Below the pieces are notes generated by a model. It was not told where the DNA came from, did no database searches, and worked only from the letters and a program-made list of their open reading frames with translations. Positions 1-6,828 of a DNA stretch of 64,000 nt are shown here, one piece after another. Within the stretch, counting starts at the first letter, position 1, and every line of letters starts with the position of its first letter. The DNA comes from Garicola koreensis (lineage in GTDB: Bacteria > Actinomycetota > Actinomycetes > Actinomycetales > Micrococcaceae): the NCBI RefSeq assembly GCF_014195445.1, contig NZ_JACIBT010000002.1:157267-221266 (forward strand). The letters are read 5' to 3'. The position numbers were made by a program, and so were the translations under genes.

Positions 1-242
1 ACGAGCGCTTCGCCTACTACCTCTACAACCGAGGAAGCCTAGGCGGCTACCGACTGGCGCAGGCCCAAAGGAACCTAGAGGACGACGGCGCTGACAACTC
101 AATTAATCACTATGTGTCTGAGGCGCATAAAGCAGCGGCCCGGCGAGTAAAAGCACGCCCCAAACCTGCCCAGCCGTTGCTGGGTAAAGTCGCACGGAAG
201 GTCTGCAGAAGGGTGTTTCCGCCATCGGAGTCCTCGCAGTAG
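1..242 (+). CDS. TupA-like ATP-grasp protein, C-terminal end (partial)
   Basis: This is the 3' end of a gene that begins before the window; the reading frame starts at base 3 and stops at TAG 240-242, leaving about 79 residues. The segment ERFAYYLYNRGSLGGYRL is closely similar to YERYAYYLYNQGSLGGFRL in the fragment at 1437-2030, so the two are paralogues. Both resemble the C-terminus of TupA-like ATP-grasp proteins (PF14305 type), usually found in teichuronic-acid or capsule loci. The family call rests mainly on the longer paralogue. The N-terminal catalytic part cannot be seen here. Confidence 0.6.
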   Translation, partial: ERFAYYLYNRGSLGGYRLAQAQRNLEDDGADNSINHYVSEAHKAAARRVKARPKPAQPLLGKVARKVCRRVFPPSESSQ

Positions 243-276
243 TTAGCTTTGACCGGCGTTACCGTCGCTACAACGG

Positions 277-1389
277 TCACTCGCGGGACTGAGCCTCAGA
301 TATTCGCTGGATTATCGCAAGGTTCGGATACTGCGCCTTGCCAAAAGCCGGGTACCGGAATTCTGTTAAGTCAGCTCCGGGCTCTAAATGTGCCACGATC
401 GCACGGTGCCCTTCACTTAACGACGGAAGTAACATGTCCACCGCAGATGCTCTCAAGCCAGGAAAGGCCCATGTCGCGTTGATTCCCAGAGCGGCCAGTT
501 CAGGACTGATGCGTTCGGTCACGTCAACACTCCAGCCGACTCCGCGTTGTCCGATGCGGTCGTGACTCAGCACCAGCAGATCTCCGTCTCTCAACACAGT
601 ACCGGGATCAACGGAGAGGCTCTCCAGCAGGTTGTGGGCGTTTGTATTCGTCATCCGCTCTAGAAACGCGCATGAGTTGCGGCGGTGCAACTCCTTCTCA
701 GCCAGCGCGTGCGCAGTTTGATCGCCGTCGCCCATGACATACAGCGGAATCCTGGCTACTGCGGCTACCACCTCCTCGCCGACGACGAATAACCGTAGCG
801 GGACCCAGGGGAGGAAAGCTTCCACATCTACCTGTTGCCGGGGTGCGGCAAGTTCCGAGCATGCGGCACCGGCGCGCTCCCACGCCTCGGCCAACTGCTG
901 GGCTGTGGTGAGGTTCGCAGCCGAACCGCCGCGCGCTCGTGTTGAGGACGGCTTGATGCTCACCGGTTGGCCCAGCCGGTCCATGAAGGCTGCGGCTGCT
1001 TTGCCCTGTGAAATGTGAAAGGTTCGAGCGGGCAGGTGCGGGACGTCCGAGAGTGCCAGATACTGTCTGGTCAATTCGCGGGAGGCGCTAGCGCGCAAAG
1101 CTTGGTGGCTGACCAGAGTGGTGACCTGTTCATCGATCCCGCCCAGCCGAACGCCCGACCGGGAGAGTGTGTAGGCCCGCGACTTCTTCCCGCCGATCCT
1201 CTGGATGTGGAGCCTGCGGCCCCTAGCAGTAGTCGCCAGCAATCTGGTGTGGCCCTTGACGGAGCCCCAGTCATTTATCTCGTGGCGCTTTGGCTCCAGT
1301 TCCTGCAAAATGAACGTCTCCAACGGAGTACGGTCAAGCGTCCCCTCCGGGCCAACGCCGCCGGCGGCTTTCTCAAACGACTGGGTCAT
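277..1389 (-). CDS. ATP-grasp domain protein (carboxylate-amine ligase-like)
   Basis: A 370-residue protein with a C-terminal half like the ATP-grasp domain of cyanophycin synthetase or glutathione-synthetase-type ligases. The pattern includes PVSIKPSSTRARGGSAANLTT (nucleotide-binding strand), VDVEAFLPWVPLRLFVVGEEVVAA, and GDGDQTAHALAEKEL, which matches the GDG(x)T(x)xxL motif of that group. Such enzymes join a carboxylate to an amine with ATP; the substrate is unknown. It lies between two TupA-like fragments on the other strand, so it may act on a cell-surface polymer. A TAGTGT -10 seven bases before the ATG suggests a leaderless mRNA. The family is fairly sure, the role is not. Confidence 0.7.
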   Translation of the reverse strand: MTQSFEKAAGGVGPEGTLDRTPLETFILQELEPKRHEINDWGSVKGHTRLLATTARGRRLHIQRIGGKKSRAYTLSRSGVRLGGIDEQVTTLVSHQALRASASRELTRQYLALSDVPHLPARTFHISQGKAAAAFMDRLGQPVSIKPSSTRARGGSAANLTTAQQLAEAWERAGAACSELAAPRQQVDVEAFLPWVPLRLFVVGEEVVAAVARIPLYVMGDGDQTAHALAEKELHRRNSCAFLERMTNTNAHNLLESLSVDPGTVLRDGDLLVLSHDRIGQRGVGWSVDVTERISPELAALGINATWAFPGLRASAVDMLLPSLSEGHRAIVAHLEPGADLTEFRYPAFGKAQYPNLAIIQRISEAQSRE

Positions 1390-1396
1390 GCCACTA

Positions 1397-1402
1397 ACAC
1401 TA
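1397..1402 (-). promoter_or_regulatory. -10 hexamer, leaderless ATP-grasp gene
   Basis: TAGTGT on the minus strand, 7 bases before the ATG at 1389. This spacing puts the transcription start at or next to the start codon. Confidence 0.5.
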
Positions 1403-1436
1403 CTGGGACTGTGTCGTTCAGGCGGTCTCGAAGTGC

Positions 1437-2030
1437 TTGCGGGTTCACACGTCGCTTGATGTCCCGGTGGTGCCGAGGGCTGCGGTCATGCTCTCGCGGT
1501 GGGCTATTGAGCTGTCGCAGATGACCGATGCGCCGTTCGTGCGAGTCGACCTCTATGACACCGACGAGGGGCCTGCTTTCGGCGAGTTCACGTTCTCATC
1601 CGGGGCAGAGTACAAACGCACCATCACCTACAGCGAAGAAACCCTCGACTATTTCGACCGGCTGTTCGCAGACGCGCAGAAGACGCTCAGCGGCGAGGCG
1701 GTCGAGCGGCCGCACACCTGGAGCACGTTGCTGCAGGCAACCGACCCCGACATTCTGGCGTCACACCCACAGATCAGTCTGGCCGAGTACGAGCGCTACG
1801 CCTACTACCTCTACAATCAGGGCAGCCTCGGTGGGTTCCGGCTGGCCGAAGCGCAGCAGCGACTGGCGCAGAGCGGCGTTGACCCCGAGATCAACCGATA
1901 CCTGGTGGACGCTCACACCGCGGCACGACGACGGGTGCTGGCGCAGAACCAGCCCGCCCAGCCCCGCTCTCACCCCCAGCTCACGCTGCCTCAGGCCGTG
2001 CGAAAGGTGTACCGGCGGCTCACTCGGTAG
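1437..2030 (+). pseudogene. TupA-like ATP-grasp C-terminal fragment
   Basis: An open frame of 197 codons beginning at a TTG inside the conserved domain. Residues about 18-50 (MLSRWAIELSQ, APFVRVDLYDTD, FGEFTF) match the late part of TupA-like ATP-grasp enzymes, where the RVD(L/F)Y and GE(L/F)T strands carry metal and nucleotide ligands. The N-terminal half of the domain is missing, and an in-frame TAA at 1395-1397 closes the frame just upstream. The C-terminus is shared with the partial gene at 1-242. It is most likely a 5'-truncated duplicate, interrupted near the divergent ATP-grasp gene. A short translated protein cannot be excluded because codon use remains normal. Confidence 0.55.
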
Positions 2031-2123
2031 TGAAGCTGGACGGCAGCAACTCGCGTGTTCGCTGCTGCGGCACCCTGAGATGTGGCACCCAATGGCTGCT
2101 GCGGCGTCGTCGTGGGTTTGTGG

Positions 2124-2876
2124 TCACCGTTTGAAGTTCATGTGTTGCAGGCGGGTCTGCAGGGTCTGGCCGGTCTCCCAGGCGTTGGCACCTTCGGCCA
2201 CCTCCGGCTTCGGAATCTGTGCCCGACTCTTGCGCCGCTGTGCGGTGGAGATACCGATGCGGCGGTCTCGTTCGGAGATGAGGTCCTGGTCTGCCTGGCC
2301 GTCGTCGGTGAATCCCATCATCAGCTGCGGGATCCCGTAGGGGAAGTCGTCGCGGTCGTACTGCCAGGTGTGGAAGGTCTTGCCGTAGGTGGTCACCAGG
2401 TCGTTGAAGTACGAGCGTTCGGCGATCTCCGGGACACCCGGGGCGACCAGGATGCCGGACTTCACCTCGTAGTGGTGACTGTGCCAGAGCTTCTTCTCGT
2501 CCTCAGGCAGGTCGCGGAACCGCTCTTCGGGGATGATGTACTCGATACCGATCAGCCGAGCATCGGCGGCGTTGCGGTCGAAGATCACGCATTGGTGCAG
2601 GTCATGGCGCAGGTGGATGCAGAAATGGCTCGCCTCCACCTGACGGTTCATCTCATCGGCATACATGTGGAAGCCGTTGAGGTAGGTGCTCATCGCCTCC
2701 AACGGGTACTTGGCCTGCATTACTCCGGATGCCAGATCCAGGGCCCGGTGCTTCAGCGGGTGACCACTGCTGATCTTGGCAGTCTGTGCGACTTTGCGGC
2801 CCAGGAACACGCTTGCCGCGGCACTCGCCCCAGCTGCGGCCCCAAGACCAATGGACTTCCATTGTGTGGCTTCCAT
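2124..2876 (-). CDS. DUF1264 / OBAP-like protein
   Basis: A 250-residue protein with the DUF1264 (oil-body-associated-protein-like) signature. Markers are HFCIHLRHDLHQCVIFD, ARLIGIEYIIPEERF, EKKLWHSHHYEVKSG (about residues 125-140) and TYGKTFHTWQYDRDD (about 160-175). The many conserved histidines suggest metal or small-ligand binding; the biochemical function of the bacterial members is not established. The first 25 residues form a glycine/alanine-rich hydrophobic stretch that could be a membrane anchor. It is a single gene with a TAGCCT -10 six bases upstream, so probably leaderless. Confidence 0.8.
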   Translation of the reverse strand: MEATQWKSIGLGAAAGASAAASVFLGRKVAQTAKISSGHPLKHRALDLASGVMQAKYPLEAMSTYLNGFHMYADEMNRQVEASHFCIHLRHDLHQCVIFDRNAADARLIGIEYIIPEERFRDLPEDEKKLWHSHHYEVKSGILVAPGVPEIAERSYFNDLVTTYGKTFHTWQYDRDDFPYGIPQLMMGFTDDGQADQDLISERDRRIGISTAQRRKSRAQIPKPEVAEGANAWETGQTLQTRLQHMNFKR

Positions 2877-2882
2877 GGGGTC

Positions 2883-2888
2883 AGGCTA
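2883..2888 (-). promoter_or_regulatory. -10 hexamer, leaderless DUF1264 gene
   Basis: TAGCCT on the minus strand, 6 bases before the ATG at 2876. Confidence 0.5.
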
Positions 2889-3000
2889 CGCAGTAGGGCC
2901 TGCGTTAGTGAATAGTTCGGCGTTTAGGGCCGGCAGGAAGCTGCGTCGTCGTTGGTTTTTCGTTGTTCGCAGGGTAAGAGTCGGTGCTGGAACAGCCATA

Positions 3001-3038
3001 ATGGGGACCCTCCCGCCCGACAGCAGGAGGATCCCCAT
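3001..3038 (-). terminator. Hairpin after the M14 carboxypeptidase gene
   Basis: ATGGGGACCCTCC (3001-3013) pairs with GGAGGATCCCCAT (3026-3038) with one G-T wobble and a 12-base loop. It starts 15 bases past the stop codon of the minus-strand peptidase. No T run follows, as is common in high-GC actinobacteria. Confidence 0.6.
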
Positions 3039-3052
3039 GTGTTTAGTTCTGA

Positions 3053-4279
3053 CTACTGGACCGGAACGATTCCGTCGTAGTCCGTCTGGTATCCGGTCGT
3101 TGGCTGGTGGGGGATGTCCTCCCACCGTTCCGGATCCTTTTGCTGGATTTCGCCCGTGGCCATTCCGAGCAGAAGCTCCTCTAGGGCCCGCACATTCTGC
3201 TGGATCGACTTGCCCCGGGCTTTCTGGCCGAGGCTTCCGTCTGAGGTGTTTCCGCTCGTTTCGTAGAAGATGACCGGGTTGGAGTGACCATCGGAATTCA
3301 ATCCTTGGTAATCCAGGCCCAACATCATCGCTGACACGACGCCGCCTTTGATGTCGATTTCCAAGCCGTTGCCCACCTGGTAGCGGTCCATGTTGATGGA
3401 TCCGTACTTCGACAGTTGGTCGTAGACATGCACGAGCATCTGCCGGGTCAACACGTCGTAGGTGCCATCTTCAATTCCGGGCAGGGTGGGTCCGCCTGGG
3501 GCCAGGGAAATGCCGAGTGAAAAGGTCACGTCGTCGCCGGTATCCCATTGTTGTTTCAATCCCTGGTGGTGGATGTCCACACCGAAGGCCGGCTTCACCA
3601 TGGTCCAGTATTCATAGAACGCCAAGGATTCTTTCGCCGCGAAACCTGTTTCGGTCCAGTCCCGGTTGAGGTCGACACGCTGTTCACTCCCGTTAAGGAT
3701 GGTGTGGCGGATGTTCTCCTCGGAGCCGTCCGGGTTATACATCGGGATGATATGGAAGGTGTACTTTTCGCGCAGAAGGTCGTAATCCGGCGATCCGTTC
3801 GTGCCCAGGTCCTTGAGTAAGGTCAGGAGCGATTCCGTGCCATAGGGTTCATTGCCGTGAATCCGGCCCTGAAGCCAGACATCTTCCGGGCCCGTCCCCA
3901 CCGTGGCTACGTAGAGGTCACGGTCCTGTTCAGAGGTGTTCACGGACATACCGGCCTCGGCAAGCGTGAAAACATCGACGTTGAAACGGGATGTCTGCTC
4001 TAGCTTCTCCAGCTCCTCTTGCATATCCGCATAAGTCAGGATGCTGGAAATGTTGGTCTGGCCATTTGTCGAGGGGAAATTGGCACCTTGACCATTCCCG
4101 TTGTTCGTCCCCTGCGCGTTGCCATTGTTGGTCTGGCTATTAGCCGAGGGGGACTCGGCCCCTTGCCCGGCCATTGCGGGCGCGATGCCGGCTGGTGCAG
4201 CGAGCATGAGTGAGGCGGCGGTCACTACTGCCGCGAGGCCGCGACGGCGACAGCCGACGCGTTTATTGGTGGACTGCAT
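3053..4279 (-). CDS. Secreted M14 zinc carboxypeptidase
   Basis: A 408-residue exported metallopeptidase. It has a basic signal peptide (KRVGCRRRGLAAVVTAASLMLAAPAG...AMA), then a linker rich in Asn, Gly, Gln and Ser (about residues 40-75), then the M14 domain. The zinc ligands are visible: HGNE at about residue 139-142 (HxxE) and the His of DIHHQG near 235. The substrate arginine is in DLNRDW and the catalytic glutamate in FYETSGN near 338. Family members trim C-terminal residues from peptides or peptidoglycan stems. An AGGAGA ribosome site precedes the ATG. A predicted promoter lies at 4363-4391 and a hairpin terminator at 3001-3038, so it is monocistronic. Confidence 0.9.
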   Translation of the reverse strand: MQSTNKRVGCRRRGLAAVVTAASLMLAAPAGIAPAMAGQGAESPSANSQTNNGNAQGTNNGNGQGANFPSTNGQTNISSILTYADMQEELEKLEQTSRFNVDVFTLAEAGMSVNTSEQDRDLYVATVGTGPEDVWLQGRIHGNEPYGTESLLTLLKDLGTNGSPDYDLLREKYTFHIIPMYNPDGSEENIRHTILNGSEQRVDLNRDWTETGFAAKESLAFYEYWTMVKPAFGVDIHHQGLKQQWDTGDDVTFSLGISLAPGGPTLPGIEDGTYDVLTRQMLVHVYDQLSKYGSINMDRYQVGNGLEIDIKGGVVSAMMLGLDYQGLNSDGHSNPVIFYETSGNTSDGSLGQKARGKSIQQNVRALEELLLGMATGEIQQKDPERWEDIPHQPTTGYQTDYDGIVPVQ

Positions 4280-4362
4280 TGTTCTCCTAAAGGTGCTTTC
4301 GTGATACCGCCATCTATGCGAGTGGCGGGACCCACTACTGTCGGTGTTGGGGTCAACTCCGC

Positions 4363-4391
4363 AGCCTATATGTGATTTAGGCCACCTTCAA
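4363..4391 (-). promoter_or_regulatory. Promoter of the M14 carboxypeptidase gene
   Basis: On the minus strand, TTGAAG (4391-4386), a 17-base spacer and TAGGCT (4368-4363) match a sigma-A promoter. The start site would fall near 4356, giving a leader of about 76 bases with AGGAGA before the ATG. Confidence 0.55.
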
Positions 4392-4458
4392 TGGCCCGAC
4401 CGACCGTTCAGTTTGTCTGATAAAGTGCGCGTTTACGGTGACTCGAGCCCAACCCGGA

Positions 4459-5175
4459 TCAGCCGCAGTGAGAGCGCAGCTGCTGGCGGTTCTTCTTCCA
4501 GGAGTGCTCCTGACGTGGGCGAATCTGGATTTCTGTGAGTTGGGCGTCGTCGTCGGCCGTGATGGCGTTGACGATCGCGCGTGCCACGGTGGCAGGGTGG
4601 ATCAGTTGCGACCGGTCGACGTCTCCCTGGAACTGTGGGGTATCGGTTGGTCCTGGGAACACGGAGGTTACTCGTACTCCGTGTTCCTGTTCTTCCTGCC
4701 GCAGGCCGTTGGCCAGTGCGCGCAGGGCATGTTTGGTGGCGGCGTATCCGGTGTTGCGCGGCAGGGGAGTGGCTCCCGCCCCGGAATTGACGAATACGAC
4801 TGTGCCTCAGTGCTGCCGCAGGCTGGCGAGGGATTGGCGGACGAGTTCTGTCCCTGCAGTGACGTTCAGCGTAAGAGATGAGGTCCAGTTCTCAGGGGTT
4901 GCTTTCTCGACTCCTCCGGTGGGTACGATACCGGCGGCATGGAGCAGCGCGCCGACCCGCACGGGGATGAGGTCAGGGTAGGGGAAGGCGGTCAGATCGG
5001 CAGGCCGGGGCTCGACTCCGGCTGCCAGATCGTCCAGGTTCTCTTCGCTGCGGGCAACGGCGATGACTCATCATCCCAGCTCCGCCAGTTGGCGTGCGGT
5101 CTCGCGACCGATTCCGCTGCTTGCCCCGGTGACCAGAGCCGTCTTCCGTCCCCCGGTTTCCGTGATCACACTCAT
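4459..5175 (-). pseudogene. SDR-family oxidoreductase, three nonsense codons
   Basis: A single reading frame of 239 codons encodes a short-chain dehydrogenase but is broken by three in-frame TGA codons: 5073-5071, 5070-5068 (tandem) and 4809-4807. Around them the family is clear: KTALVTGASSGIGRETARQLAELG (Rossmann TGxxxGIG) at residues 12-34, LLHAAGI, TVVFVNSGAGATPLPRNTGYAATKHALRALANGLR with the catalytic YxxxK, and VRVTSVFPGPTDTPQF. There are no frameshifts. Each TGA could derive from a CGA arginine codon by one C-to-T change, for example an arginine expected before GTVVFVNSG. Decay therefore looks recent. TGG still encodes Trp within it (ENWTSS), so recoding of TGA is unlikely. Confidence 0.85.
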
Positions 5176-5377
5176 GCTGATCCGCTCACCTCACTGCGTG
5201 CTGCACATTCTGGTGGAGGCTCTATTTCTGGGACAAGCCCACCCCGCTGGCGCTCTGCTGTATAGGGCGTAAAGCGTACAAGTAGCTTCTCTTCAGGCGT
5301 GGTCCCTGGTGAGCACAGGTGGCTTTTGCCCCCAACTGTGTACGCTGGACCTCATAGCCTTCAGATCGGAGACAGCG

Positions 5378-6328
5378 TTGGTTGCCCCCTTAATAATTCC
5401 TCTCGGTGCGGCAATTGTTGCTGGAGTCGGGGCGGCTGGAAAAGGCGTTACCGATCTAGTGCAGGCCAACCGAACCGCGAAGTCGGCCGACCACGACCAT
5501 GAAGAAGCCGTCGCCGCTGTAGAAGGATGCCAGGAACGAACGCACAAAATCGCGGAGGAATACGGCAGGGATCAGCTGCGGGCCCAAGCTGAGACGATCG
5601 GTCGGTTTGCCGCGTGGTTTGAAATGAACCAGCACCTTGTCGAGCGATTGGACCGGAAGATAGTTGCGGGGGTTGACGTCGCGTTGCCGTCGCTGCCGAA
5701 GCTGAAGTTCGATATTGAACAAGCCCGAATGGGACTATTCGGCGGATTTGGTGCGCTGGGGGCAGCGGCAAGTGCTCAGGGCGCCGCTCTCTGGGGAGTG
5801 ACCACCTTTGCAACGGCGAGCACCGGTACCGCTATCAGCGGTCTTACCGGGGCGGCTGCGACTAACGCGACGCTTGCTTGGCTTGGTGGAGGATCGGTGG
5901 CGGCAGGTGGTGGTGGCGTCGTCGCGGGCGCGATCGTCATGAAGTTAATCATGTTTGCGCCTGTGGCGTTCATCGGAGGCCTCACTGTGGGGATCGTCGG
6001 GGCGAAACGGAAGACCAAGGCTAGAGAGCACGCAGCGAAAGTTGCGGTTGATATTGAAAACATGGAAACCGTGAAAGTCCTGTTGGACGGTGTCGACACG
6101 CGTATCAGGGGATTGCAGGCTATTCTCTCCAAGCTGGTTGCCCGCACGGAGTACGCGGTCCACGAACTCGAAGCGCTGGACTTTGATCCGGACGCCCACG
6201 GAGAGCAATTCGTACGGGCACTGCAACTGGTAACCGCGATCGGTGAGGTTATCGAGACGCCCGTCCTTGATACGGATACCGGTGAACTAACTGACATTTC
6301 GATCGAGATCGTGGAGAAGTACTCATGA
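5378..6328 (+). CDS. Glycine-zipper membrane protein with coiled coil, unknown function
   Basis: I do not recognise a characterised family. I place the start at TTG 5378, preceded by GGAGA (5368-5372) at suitable spacing; an in-frame ATG at 5309 lacks a ribosome site. The roughly 316-residue protein begins with a small-residue hydrophobic helix (LIIPLGAAIVAGVGAAGKGV). A charged helical part follows (residues about 30-105), then a long Gly/Ala-rich block (about 115-230) containing LAWLGGGSVAAGGGGVVAGAIV and LIMFAPVAFIGGLTVGIVGAKRKTK. The last 90 residues are a soluble helical tail ending in acidic sequence. Such glycine-zipper helices can insert in membranes or oligomerise. It overlaps the next gene by 4 bases, so the two are translationally coupled. 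Confidence 0.7.
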   Translation: MVAPLIIPLGAAIVAGVGAAGKGVTDLVQANRTAKSADHDHEEAVAAVEGCQERTHKIAEEYGRDQLRAQAETIGRFAAWFEMNQHLVERLDRKIVAGVDVALPSLPKLKFDIEQARMGLFGGFGALGAAASAQGAALWGVTTFATASTGTAISGLTGAAATNATLAWLGGGSVAAGGGGVVAGAIVMKLIMFAPVAFIGGLTVGIVGAKRKTKAREHAAKVAVDIENMETVKVLLDGVDTRIRGLQAILSKLVARTEYAVHELEALDFDPDAHGEQFVRALQLVTAIGEVIETPVLDTDTGELTDISIEIVEKYS

Positions 6329-6759
6329 GCGAAATTCCGGATACAGGGTCGTCAAACAGACAGGACAATCCTCGCAGCAACGCAGCGCAGGACGTCGATT
6401 TGGGTCGCGTTGTTTTCCAGATGGTCGATGTTGCAGACCAGTGGGTAAAGGCGATCCAGGAAGAGTCGACACGGCGTGAAGAGATTCGCGCCTGGGAAGC
6501 AACCGAGCGGGAACGTATCAGCGGACAGCGAGACATACTGCTCCGCGGGCTAGAGCTGACCCACGATGAACGCCGCGAGAACTTCCGGCGTCTGTTCGAC
6601 AACCTAGACGTCGCAATGAGTCGAGACGATTCCCAGGCGGCTGCGAGTTTGCTCGACTCAATCACGGATTTAGCGAAGGCGAGCCCGTTTAGGGACCTGG
6701 GGAACGTTGAGCTGATGGTCAACGAGCTCAAGCAATCTGACCGTACCTGGAAACTGTAG
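6325..6759 (+). CDS. Small soluble helical partner of the glycine-zipper protein
   Basis: A 144-residue protein that starts within the stop codon of the previous gene (ATGA overlap at 6325-6328). It has no signal peptide or membrane segment. Residues about 30-85 (DQWVKAIQEESTRREEIRAW, then ERERISGQRDILLRGLEL) are strongly charged and likely helical or coiled coil. The C-terminal 50 residues look like a small helical domain (FRRLFDNLDVAMSRDDSQAAASLLDSITDLAKA). The coupling suggests a partner or immunity/control protein for the membrane component. No homologue of known function is recognised. Confidence 0.65.
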   Translation: MSEIPDTGSSNRQDNPRSNAAQDVDLGRVVFQMVDVADQWVKAIQEESTRREEIRAWEATERERISGQRDILLRGLELTHDERRENFRRLFDNLDVAMSRDDSQAAASLLDSITDLAKASPFRDLGNVELMVNELKQSDRTWKL

Positions 6760-6766
6760 TGCCGGG

Positions 6767-6783
6767 TGGGGATCAGAGCCCCA
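6767..6783. terminator. Weak hairpin between convergent genes
   Basis: TGGGG (6767-6771) pairs with CCCCA (6779-6783) around a 7-base loop, between the convergent ends of the helical-partner gene and the helicase gene. The stem is short and there is no T run. Confidence 0.3.
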
Positions 6784-6828
6784 TGAGGTAAATGACTCGG
6801 GTCCTCACGCACAGTATTGAGATGAGAC

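Noticed and set aside
4459..5175. TGA read as tryptophan in the SDR gene
   Set aside because: TGG encodes Trp in the same frame and all neighbouring genes use TGA as stop, so a changed code is not supported; CGA decay explains the sites better.
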